DNA of 64,000 bases, from positions 17,981 to 81,980 of the forward strand of contig JAIVFJ010000272.1 in NCBI GenBank assembly GCA_025765615.1, written 5' to 3'. Of the stretch, positions 46,959-59,305 are shown piece by piece. The stretch comes from Zopfochytrium polystomum (Eukaryota; Chytridiomycota; Chytridiomycetes; Chytridiales; Chytridiaceae). The position numbers and the translations under genes are program-made. Below the pieces are notes generated by a model. It did not search any database. It had not been told where the DNA came from and worked only from the letters and a program-made list of their open reading frames with translations. The stretch's first letter is position 1; the number at the start of each line of letters is the position of its first letter.

Positions 46959-49375
46959 TCACAACGTTTCCACCTCGCCGCCGCTCTCGCCCGCCGCCGG
47001 CGCCGCCAAAATCTGCGCGCGCAGACTCGCCAAAAGCAGCATGAGCGCGCCCGTTCCGGACCACACTTTTGCCATCCCCGCCATCGCTCTCAAAAACACG
47101 CTGCACGCCCTCGCCATTCGATCCGCGACCGGCGGCGCTGGCGGTGCCGGCGGCGACATCGCGGCAGGCGCAGCGGCACCTACGGCAGCGGCGGCGGCGG
47201 ACCGCTCTAGGAGCGACGCAACCAGACCGGCGTGCAGCACGAACCAGCCGAGGATGCCGAGGAACGTGATCTTGCGGTCGTAGAACGCGCCCCGCGTGTC
47301 CTGCGGCCGGATCGCGCCTTCCAGCGTGTCGAGGAGGAACGCAGCCATCCGCTGCACGTGGTCCGCGCAGACGGCGGCGTGTGCCGAAGCGGCCCAGGCT
47401 CGGAGGAGCGGTGCGCCAAGCTCGCTGTCGAGCGAAATGGTGGCGGGGGATTCCCCTGCTGCTGCTGCTACTGCTGCGGCAGCGGCGGCGACAAGGCGGT
47501 CGATGACGCTGCGCGGAGAGTGGAGGAGGAGGCAGCTCGAGTGGTAAAAGAGCACAATAAAGTCGGCCGCTTCGTACGCGCCGCCGCATGCCACCGAACC
47601 GTCGCCCACCGCATGAAACGTGTCCTGGCTACGCTTCCAGAGATCGAGCATCGCGCGCGACTTTAACAATAACGGGTGGTCGATGGGCGGGACAAGTGCG
47701 AGAAGAGAGTCTCCTTTCGCGACCTTGGGCTCCCAGGCTCGATTGGCGTTCTGATTTGATATGCGCAGGAGATAGAGTATCCCGATGGTGCGAGACCAGA
47801 AGGGAAGCAATACAAGAGGGAGGTTGGAAGTGTAAAGAACATCTGATTCGTCAAAGGCGCTGACTACTTCCCTCCATAGCGGCGCAGGATCTTCTGCGGT
47901 CGGCAAGTCTCGCTGCCAAGTCGTTTCACTGGCTGCAAGAGGAAGGTCCATACACTCTTCAATTTGGACGAATGGCGGAGAATTTGATGCGGTCGACATG
48001 AGGACATCAATTAGAAAGAGGAGCCACCTGCCGGTCGACTTTGTCGTAAATAAACCGACACGGAGCGGGGACTAAAATGCAAAACGAGGTAGGTTCACCA
48101 TAGGCGTATCCGTGATTGCCGCGCAATCCAATTGTTAACGGGAAGGCCCTGGTTCAACTTAATTTGTCGTGCGCACGCGATGCCCATAGCAAGCCACCGT
48201 TGCCCCATGGCTTGCATAGCGGGCCGACCGTCCAACAGACAGTAGAAGATCAGGTAAGCCAGGGCTTGGAGGGGTTGAAGCGCGTGCTCGTTGGCGGCAA
48301 AGTGTGGCGCGTCGAGCGCCAGCCCGCATTCGTGTGTTGGCAAACCATCGATTCCGCTGATGACGGGGACCACCAACCGCTTTGCGCGTTCAAACAAGAC
48401 GAAACCGTCCTGCGGCATGAACGAGAAGCGGCTGGCCACGGCCTCCAAGGCCAGCTTGACGAGCGGCGAGTACGACGCCAGCGAGGCGCGGTGGAGAATC
48501 GGGAGTGCCGTTTGCGGTTCCTGGAGCGAAGAGAGCAAGAGGAGGTGTTGCACGTCGGTGGAGGGCAGCGCTGGCATGTCGTCGAACGGTGTGAACAGAC
48601 GCGGCACGCGTACGGTTGGAGGCGCGGACGCTGAAGCCGGGGAGAGCGGCCACACGGAGAGGGAGGACGATGAGGAGGAAACAGCGGCCCCTGGTGATCT
48701 CGGGTCGAGGGCGAACACTCCCGTCTGTCCGATGGCGGAGGGCTTGCCCGCTGCGGCGGTACCGGCAGGCGCCCTCGGTGAGAAAACGCAGCGTTGGGTG
48801 CGATCGGTGCAGTGGCCGCACGTCTCGCTGCCGGCGGGGACCACGCACCGCAGCTTTCTTCGTATGCAAAAGTCACACGCTTTGGAGCCGCGGGTCCGTT
48901 TCCTTTTTTCTCGGGGCTGCTCCTCGAAGTGGCCCAGTGGAGTCGAATATCGTCCGGTTGGTTGCGGAGTCAGCAGCCCGGTCGTTCCAGGGGGCGTTGC
49001 GAGTTGCAGAAGAGGAGGCTGCGGAGTCCCGAAAAGTTGCATGTGGATGGACTCAGGTGTAATTGGTGGTGTTTGGGCGACGAGATGCCACAGACTGTGG
49101 AGGTCTGCTCCAACTGCGAGCGAAGCAGAGAGCGAGAACGGAGACGGAGGCGGCAGAAGTGAATGGACATGACTATGGTGGGGAGGAGGAGGAAGAGGAG
49201 GATAAGGAGATGCGCTTTCGAAGCCGATTCCACCGCTGCGCGAGTCAGTGTCATCGTCGCCGCCGTCGTCGTCATCGTCGTTGTCGGCGTCTTTCTGGTG
49301 GAAGTCACCGCTGGCGGTGACGGTGGATCCGAGTAGGATTGACAGGAGGTCTCCGTCAACCCTGCCCTCCGCCAT
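46959..49375 (-). CDS. fungal Zn2Cys6 transcription factor
   Basis: Two exons, 49375-48099 and 48027-46959, with a 71-nt GT-AG intron restoring frame, 781 residues. The zinc cluster is ACDFCIRRKLRCVV...CGHCTDRTQRC, spaced C-x2-C-x6-C-x8-C-x2-C-x6-C, preceded by the basic KRKRTRGSK. The second half matches the fungal-specific transcription factor (middle homology) domain: AYLIFYCLLDG, RWLAMGIACARQIKLN, then RLWWLLFLIDVLMS spanning the splice junction. Such proteins are nuclear regulators of metabolism or development; the target cannot be told. The ATG at 49,375 was chosen; the frame is open to 49,480 and an upstream exon is possible. N-terminal Asp run and Pro/Ser-rich spacer. Confidence 0.9.
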
Positions 49376-49564
49376 CAAGTTGGTTAATTTTTCATTGAGT
49401 CCAGGACTCGGACCGAACCTCCGCGCGGCAACAGCCGAAAAGGATAAAGGTAATATAACGAGGCACAGCAGTTCACTCACACACCATGTTGAAACACCAT
49501 GTTGAAATGAAGTATACAGAAACTATGTAATAAGTATAGAAGGTATTGTGCAGTCTGATTGGGT

Positions 49565-51447
49565 TTAGTCGCTTGAGTAGTCAACATCTGACTCGTCTTC
49601 CATGCTGCCGAATTCAATCTTGTGGTGAAGTCTTAAAAAAAAAAGCCAACAACCGGCTGAAGAACTTACTTTGTAGCGCAGCAGGCCGCCGATTCCACCG
49701 AAACCTTTTGCAAACTGAGAACCCTCCCGTGACCGATCTGTCACCAGTTCTAGACTCGCACCGCAATCTTTTGAGTGTTCGGTAAGCTGCAAGTGCTTGT
49801 TAGCGTGTATTCGCACATTGCCTTCTTTTTGCTTTCGCCCCTGCCCCCCACGCCATAACAAAGGTTCACCTACCCACTCCACAAGAGAGACCCTCTCAGC
49901 AACCTCCGCCTCTTCGCCCGTGCTTTCGAAAATGAGGTCCCGTTTTCTGACGTCGGCCGCGAAATATTTCACTTCTTCCACGCCATCGCTTCGGCGCCGG
50001 AAGACGTAGCGTTCCACGTCGAGTCCCTCCCAAACGATCAAAGTCTCAACGCCGCCCAGTTGTAGAGCATGCATAGTGTCCTCAACGCCAAAGCAGTATT
50101 TTCCTGATTTTTTCGCAATGAGGCGGGAGGAGGAGGGAAAAATAGAACAACATTGGTCCAAAGCAGGCAAAGAAGGGGAAGAAAAGAAGGAAAGGATAAA
50201 AAAAAAAAAAAAAAACAAAAAAAAAACAAAAAAATTCACTCACCCGAGTCCTGCGCGACCTCGTCAAAGTACCGCGTAATCAGCTTCTTCTCCTGCACGA
50301 ATTTCACGTTCTCGAGCACATCCTGACACAGCTCGATGGCCTGGTTGAACCCGTTCTCACCGCCGTACGCCACGTCGACGAGCTTGATGACCTTTGCCCT
50401 CAGGCGCGGGTCGAGCAAGTCGGACTGGGCCAGCTCGGCCTTGAACGCGGCGTACCCGGCCAGCACCAGTCCGGACACAATGACCCTGTCGTTGGCGATA
50501 AAGTGGTGGGTGGCGAGCTCGGCGACCTTGCGGACGTAGTTGTGGCGCCTTTCGTCGCGCAGCCGCTCGAACCGCTGCGCGGACTGGCCGCCCCGCCGGT
50601 GCTTCTTGGGCAGGTCTACAGACAGCTTTTGCAGCACCTTGCGCGAGTCGCCCGCGAGCGTGCCAAAGAGCGCGCCGTGGCCGTCCACGACGATGAAGCC
50701 GACCTCGGTGTCGGTCGTGAGGAGCGCCTTGAGCGCGTCCGTGTGGAAGCGGCTGTCGCAGAGATAGAGATAGTTTTTGAGTGGCTTGAACGGCTCGATG
50801 GAGATGGTCAGCTGCTTGGATTTGCCTTCGGCCAGTTCCACGGTCCCGCTGGTAGTGAACAGAGAGGAAATTTGTTTTAAAGATGAGGCTTTTTTTTTTC
50901 TTCTCATTTTCACCGGGCGTCATCCCGCACCTGAAGATGGCCAGGCCGTTTGGCGGCAGCTTTGGGTACAACTTCAAGCGTTGCTGCGTGCTTGTGAGTG
51001 CCGACAAGACCGACAGGCGGTTCACGCGGGACTTTATGTTTGCAGCCTTCCCGTACTCTTCCACCAGCATGTGGTTCACCGCATCAATCCTGCCGTCGGC
51101 CTAAGAAGGAGAAGGAGAAAGGGGAGGGAGTCGGAGAAGGTTGTTGTGCGCGGGGCGGGGAGGGGGGCCGTTTGTCGGTGCCCGTGTGCATTAATACAAT
51201 ACACTAATACATTGATAACAGAATAAAACCAATAATAATAGTAAAAAAAGAAGGTACCGACAGGCAGCACGAGTGAAATCATGGAAGTTCCGCCTCCGCG
51301 TGCTTCGTCGAGCTGCGCAACGAGTCTCTTGACTTTCCACGCAGCCACCGCCACGGCGTCATCGTTGCTGTTGCTGTTGTTGCTGTTGTTGCTGCTGTTG
51401 GCGGCACCAGCCGCAGTGGTGGACGAGGCGGCGAAGGCGGACGCCAT
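49565..51447 (-). CDS. SUP45: eukaryotic peptide chain release factor eRF1
   Basis: Exons about 51447-51262, 51100-50931, 50848-50244, 50103-49874, 49786-49565. Recognises stop codons in the ribosomal A site and triggers peptide release. Visible: GTSMISL; a stop-recognition loop reading KAANIKSR (family consensus TASNIKS); YLCDSRF (YxCxxxF); the catalytic GGQ in [43 protein letters not shown]; and [11 protein letters not shown], with an acidic tail. The N-terminus has an unusual Ser/Asn run. The first junction fits only with a GTCGGT donor or a one-base error at GTACC. A 38-nt intron-like piece (49,669-49,632) near the C-terminus would break frame if spliced and is open if retained. Identity is certain. 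Confidence 0.95.
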
Positions 51448-51566
51448 GTTGATTGTCTAACGTATCGTGGCCCACCGTTGGGCCTGTCTTTGTATTTATC
51501 GAAGAAACGAAAAACACTGGAAACTGTTCCTCCGCATAGCTCAGTGACTGTGCCAGCATGCCACCC

Positions 51567-51601
<35 letters not shown>

Positions 51602-52153
51602 CCAGTCGATCCACCTTCGGCAACTTTGCGCGGCTCCCCCGGGCCACCTCCCCATTTGTAAGAAAACGAAAAATACGCGGCCAAGGCTTGGCCCACCCTC
51701 CGGAATCTTCACTATCAATGTGCCAGCTTGAGACAGAGACACCCATATTTAGTCAAGGGGAGGAGGAAGGATCAACTGCACACAGCGGGCCGGGGGAATG
51801 GGAAAAGAAGGGGTGGGCTGCGGTTGGGACACACAAGACAGACGACCAAATGACGAGAGGAACAAAAAAGAAGAAACGCACAAACACTTGCAAATAATTA
51901 CAGAACTGGGGAGGGGGGTCCGCGCGGACGCGGAGGGAAGAAGTGAACTCAGCAAATGAACAGTCATGGAGTGGGCGTTGCGGATTGGGGAGAGGCGGAG
52001 ACATGAATGACAGAACAAACAGATGCCAACAAGGGAGATGGAGAACCTCAAGTAGATAAGAGGGGGGGGGAAGGAAGCAGCGTGATTGAACAGATGTATT
52101 AACGCCGAGACATCGTAAATCCATAAACACCAGGGGTACTGATTTACTGTCTC
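51448..52153. other. intergenic, eRF1 promoter side
   Basis: Lies upstream of the eRF1 start and downstream of the SFP1-like gene (both minus strand). Contains a (CA)n run at 51570-51600 and a GGGGAGG-rich patch. No supported gene. Confidence 0.6.
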
Positions 52154-54265
52154 TTATAAAACCATATAAACATCCTGCCGGAAGTCCAGCTCCGGGTGCT
52201 CAACCTTTGAATGATACTTCAGCCCGTTCAAATTCTGATAGCGTTTGCCGCACTGGCGAACGCGACAAGCGTAAGGGCGATGCACAACTTTGAGGGGCTC
52301 GGCATCCCCGTCCTCAACCAACGTTGCCGTTGTATTAGGCACATGACCGCCGTTCGTCACGGTCGCACTGGTGACAAACCCGGCAGACGACGGCGTCGGC
52401 AAATCTTGCAAATGCTGCGACACGTGGTAGGGAGACGGTGTGGCAGGCGACACAGCTGAAGACGGCGAAAAATGCGTGGAGGGTGACCGATGATAGGACA
52501 AAAATGCAGTGGAAAGTGCAGGGGGCGGAGCAGGACGAAGCGATGCAGAAACACTGAAGCTTTCGGCAGCCGCTAGTTCATGTCGGTAGCTACCAGGAGA
52601 GGGCTCTCGGATGAGATCCGAGACTGCAAATGACACCCGCGTCCTATTTGAGTGGGCAGTCGTACTTTCCAAGTGGTTCAATGAAGACCGGAGTTGAACT
52701 GATGGCGCGAGAGACAGGGCGCTCTGGTCGATTTCGCAAGCGCCTCGGTCCAAATGATACTTGAGACCATTTGCGTTCTTATATACCTATAACGCAACGA
52801 ACGGTAAGAACTCGTATGTGCGAAAGAGAATGCCCCATACCTTTGTACAAAGTTTCCGAGGGCACTTGTAAATCTTGGCCATTCGGCCACCTTCTCCTTT
52901 CAGGTTTTCCTCGTCGTTCAAGCCAACAGCAGCATAAGCACTCATCCGTCGGCCTGCACCTATCACTCTTATGCGATTGCTGGGAGGTGAATCAATCGGA
53001 TTGTGACGATGCCCAGGAGCAATGATGGACGTAGAGCTCCTCCGCCTACTCATATTTGAGCTGGAATTACGAGATGCCGATGCTGAAATATAACCATCAA
53101 TGTACTCGTGGTCAACGGCCGCCTGCAACGGAGCTCCAGAGCGACTGAAATGATGAGGCTGAGAATGCTGGTGGTAAGGCTGCATGCCCATCGATGGAGG
53201 AGAAAGGAGGACTGGCGGGGTGGGCACCGAATGAAAATGGGAAACGGAGGATACAGAAGACTTCTGAAGAACCGAGGTGTAAGTGGGCGCTAATCGCGCA
53301 GATTCAGCATACGAGCGGCTGCTCAAGGCACTGGGCTGAGGAGGAAGAAAGGGATATTGGGGAGTGCTGCGATCCGAGTGGCCCGCAGACTGGACGAGCG
53401 GGGTGCGAAGGCCACCATGACCGCAGGAATGGACAGAGGCAGAATCGCCGAGGGGGGGCGGCTGCAGTACTGATACGTAAACGGGACGGTCTGGACCTTG
53501 CCCTGAAGCGTCGGAAACGGCCGCTTGTGGTAAAAGCATCGAACTCCTGCGAGAAACCGACGTAGGCGTCATGTAACCTTCTCGCCACGAGGCAGCGCCA
53601 GGAGACAGGATGTTTTCTTGCGAATACCGCCGAGGATCCGGTTCCAGAGAGTGGGCAACAACGAGGGAAGGCGGTTGAACCAATGGTGAGTCAAATACAG
53701 ACTTGTACTGGGTAGGAGGGCACTGCAATGGATCCAAGGAAGGCTTTGGCTTATCCGTCGACACCGGATAGTCTTGCACCGCAGAAGTCTCGCGTGTCTC
53801 CCTCACAACGCTCTGACGACGGGATGCAGCCGAGCCTTCACCGAACTCGGGATAATCCGCTTTGTCTACCCAAGATCCATCACCGTTTTCTTCCACTCTT
53901 GATTGACTGGGCGATCCAGGAATACCTGTGTCCGCTGCGAGGGTGGCCACTGTGGTTGACGATGAAGACGACGAACGCCTAATGGACTTGCCCGCATCCC
54001 CACCAGTCGAAGTGTTGTCCAAATTCACCGAAGCTGCATCAACGACTGACGACAACGGATCGGTCGCGACCGACGGTGGTGTCGACGGTTCAGCGGATTC
54101 CAAAGACACCTGTTCCGAGGCAGGCGAAGGTGATGACGATGGAGTGGCATCTGAGATGGTCGAATTACAGAAAACGGCAGCAGATGCAGGAGATGCAACA
54201 CGTAACGAGACAGGCGATGAGGGCGAGGCGACAGCAGATGCGGAGTGCGGTGGGGAGCCGGTCAT
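52154..54265 (-). CDS. SFP1-like C2H2 zinc-finger regulator
   Basis: Two exons, 54265-52841 and 52786-52154 (54-nt GT-AG intron), 685 residues. Zinc finger 1 is split by the intron: YKCPRKLCTKVYKNANGLKYHL then a Cys. Finger 2 lies at the extreme C-terminus: YACRVRQCGKRYQNLNGLKYH with a final His. The N-x-NGLKYH signature is typical of fungal SFP1-family proteins, which in yeast govern ribosomal-protein and ribosome-biogenesis genes. The rest is Ser/Pro-rich low complexity with an S/T run. Start: the frame is open to 54,289, and the first ATG is at 54,265. Family assignment is by motif; target regulation here is inference, though NOP56, uL3 and eRF1 are close by. Confidence 0.8.
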
Positions 54266-54617
54266 CCTCGCGACAGCGATGTAAGACACGAAGTGACGAA
54301 ATACGACCTAGATTTGCACGAGGGGGAGATAGCGTGATGTTGCGTTGCGCCCACCTACTGCCGAAGCAAGGAGATATGGAGGAGGGCCAAGGAAAGGGTA
54401 ACGGTCGAGTGGACAGCTCAGGTGGCCGAAAAGCGCCCCAGCCCGCGACGGCGAAAGGAACAGGGTGAAGCCGAGCAACGGCGTCACGTCCGTGACTCAG
54501 GCAGAGAGGGTAGTGTGGATGGAGAGAGAGGCTGAGGAGGTGAGGGTGGGGTTTGCAACCGTGTGAGAAAGAAGAAAGAACGTGGGGGGAAATGAGGGAT
54601 GAGGGATGAATGACAAA

Positions 54618-54672
<55 letters not shown>

Positions 54673-56784
54673 AGAGAGAGTGGCGGCGGGAAGGGCGAGA
54701 GAGGGCGAGACAGACCCTGCGCGAACAAACGACAAACGGAGACAAAGAGGACAGAAGTGGACAAACCCGATTCTTTGTGCAAATTTTTTTTCCTGCGGTA
54801 AAAGCGGAGGGCTGAAAAATGTTGGAGCCAAAATGGGAAAATGAAAAAAAAAAAAAAAATTAGACAGGCATTCGAAGAAAAGGGGGAAATCAAGATTAAA
54901 AAAAAATACTGCACAAGGAAAAAGTGTTCCCGCCCGTCGAAACAGCAAAATGGCAGCAAACAATTCCGAATTTTTCTTTCATTCTCCTTTTTTGCATTTT
55001 TTTTTTTTTTTCCTTTTCTCAGATTCCCGTTGTCCCCGAAAACCAAAGGGCCAAGAAGAAAGGTTTGCTTCCTCGCTCTGTCTCTCGGTCTCGCTCTCTC
55101 TCAGAGCTCCTTGTCGCTCTCTCGCTCAGTCTCTCTGTGCTTCTCGCTTTTGGAAATATTTCCTCTCGCGGATGGAAAACTTTTTTTGTTTTTTTTTTTC
55201 TTGACCCTGAAACAAAAATTAACAGTAAAATGCTCGTCGTCATCGGGAGCGAATCAATTCTCAGTCCGTGTCCAGCAGCCATAATTTTGCAAACGAAGAA
55301 CAAAGTACCAAGCGGTCTGTCTTGCCTTTCTTAAGAAAATTTTTCTTTCTTGCTGTGCGTGTTTTTTTTTTTTTTCTCTCTTTTTTTTTCTGGGACAAAA
55401 AACGGGAGACGGGCGCGGCCGCTCCGGAAGTGGGCCCTACCTCATTGAACCAATCAGCTGTCGCGGCTGAATCAGCGGGAAAAGCCAAGGTCCCGCCGCG
55501 CTTGTGTGTGTGTGTGTGTGTGCCTTTTTCGCCATGAACCATATAATACAACACGCCATTTCCTTGGCCGTCGAAGTCAATTTGCCCGTTCTTCCCTTTG
55601 AAAGCCAAAATCCAATCTTTCGCTGCTCATAGTCAACGATCGTGCGCTGTGAAGCTTAAAGAACGTGTTTCCACAACGACGCCCTCTGGTCAAATTTACA
55701 AAACTTTAACAGGGGAAACCAATTCAAAGAAACGAGGGAAGAGATGCCACACTGCAACGTTTGCAAAGCGTCGTTCATGCCCAAGCCCCCTTAACCTTCC
55801 CCTCCCCTTCCCACCCACCTACCCACCAACCCCTCTCCCTAACCCTCACTTATCTCTCTTGTGATCTGCCTGAAAAAATTGATTCAAAAGTCCGGTTTTC
55901 AAGCAATTGGAGCGTTTGACAACAACAGTAAAATTTGTACCTGCACGATCTGAGGGAATCAGATGTTACTCTGGCAAAGAGTCAGCTCGTTCTTTCTGCA
56001 TCCAGTCTAATAAAGAGTCTGTTAGGTGGAACTGACTGGTCAGCAGCAAGAGGCACAAGACAGACCTGAACTTGTTGTGACTGTCAGTTATTGTTCTCAC
56101 AGTGCCCATAGGAGAGCAAGCCACTGCCAATGCAGACCTGGGCGCTGGCTTGTGCTGTTGACAAATACTCTGAGTATTAAGTGGAATGGAAACCTGGTGT
56201 AAGCAGTTTTCTTCCTCCTCTGCTCAAACAGATAATATAGGAGAGGTTTTTACCCTGTGCCAGTCACACTTGCCCAGCAACTATTACAGCGTGCATATCA
56301 TCATTATGTATCAATTATTCATAACAGAGTTTTTCTCTTTCTCTCCAAGTTGGGGAGAAGGACCACCCACAAACACACATCTCCACTTCATTCACTCCTT
56401 CCACTCACTCCCTCAGAGTAGACTGTTTACAGAGTCAGACCATAATCTGGACAGATAAAGAACTACGTGGGAAAAGAGGGCAAAATACAATTTGAACTGG
56501 ATGTTAAGTCTTCTCAAAGGACTGCAGTAAAGAGAATGGATGACAGTACTGGCAAGTATTCCACCTTCAGTGGAGAAGAAGACTTGAATTTTTTTTTCCT
56601 TTTTTGTTGGTGGAAGCAAACTTCAGATCCTGGTTGAAGAAAGCAAATTCTCAAAGGATTTCTCAATTCCTCACAAGCTTACACTTTCAGTGAAGGTTCA
56701 CCAAATGCAACCCACAAAAAGATTTGCAAGGAAACCTGCGCTCTCCCAGTTCCAAAAAACCTCCACAGGGAAAGCCGCACTACC
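54266..56784. other. long intergenic region
   Basis: Upstream of the SFP1-like gene. Contains a (GA)25 run (54,621-54,669) whose complement is a CT-rich possible promoter tract. A and T homopolymers occur near 54,845, 55,000, 55,190 and 55,360, and a (GT)n near 55,505-55,521. 55,560-56,780 is ordinary AT-rich sequence with no supported gene. Confidence 0.6.
54621..54669. repeat. (GA)n microsatellite
   Basis: About 25 uninterrupted GA units upstream of the SFP1-like gene. Confidence 0.95.
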
Positions 56785-56794
56785 ACCACCAATT

Positions 56795-57074
56795 AAGGGT
56801 CGGCGGATTTTACCGGTATCTGAACCCAAACCGGGAAATTTCCGGTTAGGGTTAACGCCAATCTCACTAACCGGACTTCGGTTAGCATACAGTTAGGATG
56901 CGGTTTTGACAATTTTAACACAAAAAAAGTCCAGATTTCCGATTAAAACCGGAAATCTGGACTTAACCTCGTTAATTAACCAAAATTTCCGGCTGCCGTT
57001 CGGTTTCGGTTAAGGGATTTAACCAGCGGATCCGTTAAGGTTAAGCGTTGGTTCTATCTGAACCGCCGACCCTT
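56795..57074. mobile_element. 280-bp MITE with 12-bp TIRs and 10-bp target duplication
   Basis: Perfect terminal inverted repeats AAGGGTCGGCGG (56,795-56,806) and its complement (57,063-57,074). Both sides carry ACCACCAATT (56,785-56,794 and 57,075-57,084), a 10-bp duplication. A 9-10-bp duplication suggests the Mutator-like superfamily. Inside is a perfect 15-bp palindrome AAGTCCAGATTTCCG with an 8-nt loop (56,927-56,964), plus many GGTTA/TTAACC words. No ORF; non-autonomous. Confidence 0.85.
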
Positions 57075-57354
57075 ACCACCAATTGCCAAAAACCATATGT
57101 TCTGCCAGCAATGCAAATGTCGGCTGTTTACACATTGAAAACTCTCTGTAAAGCACAGTCCACTCTGAGTGAGGGAGTGGAAGTGTTGATCGATCCTCAC
57201 GAAAACGATAAAGCGAGTGAGGATGTTTTTCCCTTATGCTTTGCCGCAGGCAAATTGTCTGGCGAACTTGTCAACACCAACCTTGAATGACAAGGTTGTT
57301 TTGTTCTTTTTTTCTTTCGTGGTGACTTGTCAGACGGTCGATCACGCCAAAGAA

Positions 57355-59115
57355 ATGGTATGGTGGTTGCTTCCTCCGACGAAGGAGTAACCTATCGATC
57401 TTTCAACACTAATTCCCCGGCAATCCTTCCCAGTCGACGCTCTTTGTTCTTTTCGAAACCTCGTCCGGATATGCCCTATTTGAGCAGATTCAGTCGGAGG
57501 AGATCGCGCAAGGAATAGCCGGCGTGCAAGCGGCTGCACAGGACCTCGCCAAGTTTGGCCGGTACGTGAAACTGAAAAGCTTCGCTCCGTTCAAGAGCGC
57601 CGTTCATGCCTTAGAGAATATGATGGACGTCACTGAAGGTAACCGTTCTTGGTTAACTGTCCTCGACCTCTTTTGCAGTGTTACATTTTTGACGCAGCTC
57701 TCCCTGTTACTTTATTCGGGCAGGCGTCGTAAACGATCACCTTAAAGCATTTCTGGAGGTGAACCTGTCGACGTTGGGACCGAAAGCAAAGATCCAGCTG
57801 GGAGTGGCGGAGAAGACGTTGGCAGGGCATATCAAGTCGCTTCTGGGCTACAATTGTGTCAGTGACGAGACCGTCCAGGAGATAACCCGCGGTCTGCGTC
57901 TCCATGGTGACAAGCTTTTGAAACAACTTAGAGACGGTGACTTCTATCGCGCCCAGCTTGGTCTTGGCCACTCGTACTCTCGCGCGAAAGTCAAATTCAA
58001 TGTCAACCGCGCAGACAACATGATCATTCAAGCCATAAACCTGTTAGACCAGCTGGACAAGGACTGCAATACTTTTGCCATGCGTGTCAGGTTCGTCACA
58101 TCATGGTCGGTTCCTCCGCTCTAACTCGATTTTAATTAATTCCAGAGAATGGTATTCGTGGCACTTCCCCGAACTGGTCAAGATTGTGAACGACAACCTT
58201 ATCTACGCGAAATGTGTCAAGTTCATCAAGAACAAGTCTGAGCTCTCAGAGAGTGCGATCCCCGGTTTGGAGGCTATTCTTGGCGAGGACGGAGTGCGCG
58301 CGCGCCAGATCTTCCAAGCGGCACAAGCATCGATGGGCACCGACATTTCTGCCGTTGACATGGAGAATATCGAAGCCTTCGCAGAGCGCGTGATTTCCCT
58401 GACCGAGTACCGTAATGAACTTCAAGGCTACCTTGTCTCCAAAATGCACCAAGTAGCACCTAATCTTTCTGCACTAATTGGCGAGTCAGTTGGCGCACGG
58501 CTTATTTCCCATGCCGGGTCCCTGACAAATCTCTCGAAATATCCTGCGTCCACTGTCCAGATTCTTGGCGCGGAGAAGGCTCTTTTTAGAGCGCTAAAAA
58601 CCCGAGGAAACACACCAAAGTACGGTCTCATCTACCACAGCACATTCATTGGGCGAGCAGCCGTCAAAAACAAAGGGCGTATTTCCCGTGTTTTGGCGAA
58701 CAAATGCTCAATTGCCTCGCGAATTGATTGCTTCCTTGACAAGCCGACGTCGCGGTTCGGAGAACTCTTGCGGGAGCAGGTTGAGGAGCGGCTGAAGTTC
58801 TACGAGGAGGGAACGACCCCCCCGAAAGAATCTGGATGTCATGAAAAAAGGCGATGAAAGATGTGTCGGACGCCAATGCCGTTGGTGCGTCCCTGCCGCA
58901 GATTGTCATACCCTCAACTTAACCGTCTTCTTTTTCCAAAATGCTCAGAATCAGATGTTGCTGTGAAAGGCAAGCGTAAAAGTGCTGACGAGCCGGCCGA
59001 GGGGAAAAAGGGCAAGAAGGCCAAAAAGTCGAAAGGGGAGGATGTTGAGGCCAATGGCAACGGGGAAGATGCGTCTTCAGAGAAGAAGAAAAAGAAGAAG
59101 AAGGAGAAGAAATAA
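57355..59115 (+). CDS. NOP56: NOP56 box C/D snoRNP core protein
   Basis: Exons 57355-57357 (ATG only), 57434-57638, 57724-58090, 58146-58884, 58949-59115. All GT-AG, about 492 residues. Core of the nucleolar 2'-O-methylation complex with fibrillarin and snoRNA. Seen: [15 protein letters not shown] (N-terminal domain), [35 protein letters not shown] (coiled coil), [11 protein letters not shown], then the Nop domain [38 protein letters not shown] and [15 protein letters not shown] Lys/Glu tail ([10 protein letters not shown]) follows. The phrase [17 protein letters not shown] separates NOP56 from NOP58. Near 58,818 (C7) and 58,850 (A6GG) one extra base each disrupts the frame; removing both restores exact phase, so consensus errors are likely. 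Confidence 0.95.
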
Positions 59116-59305
59116 ATGACTGCCCACTTCGTACGAGATGTGTTTTCCTTGTTGTTCGGCCGTATCGAATGTGAACAGGCATCCTTAAAGAGTTTCTTGG
59201 GCTTTGGGATTTGGAGATGACATGTCAGGGCGATGATCTTTTTTCCATCGTCAAAAAGGCCAGCTGCCTTCCCACTTCGCTCCAGAAAAATTCAAGAGAA
59301 CAGAC

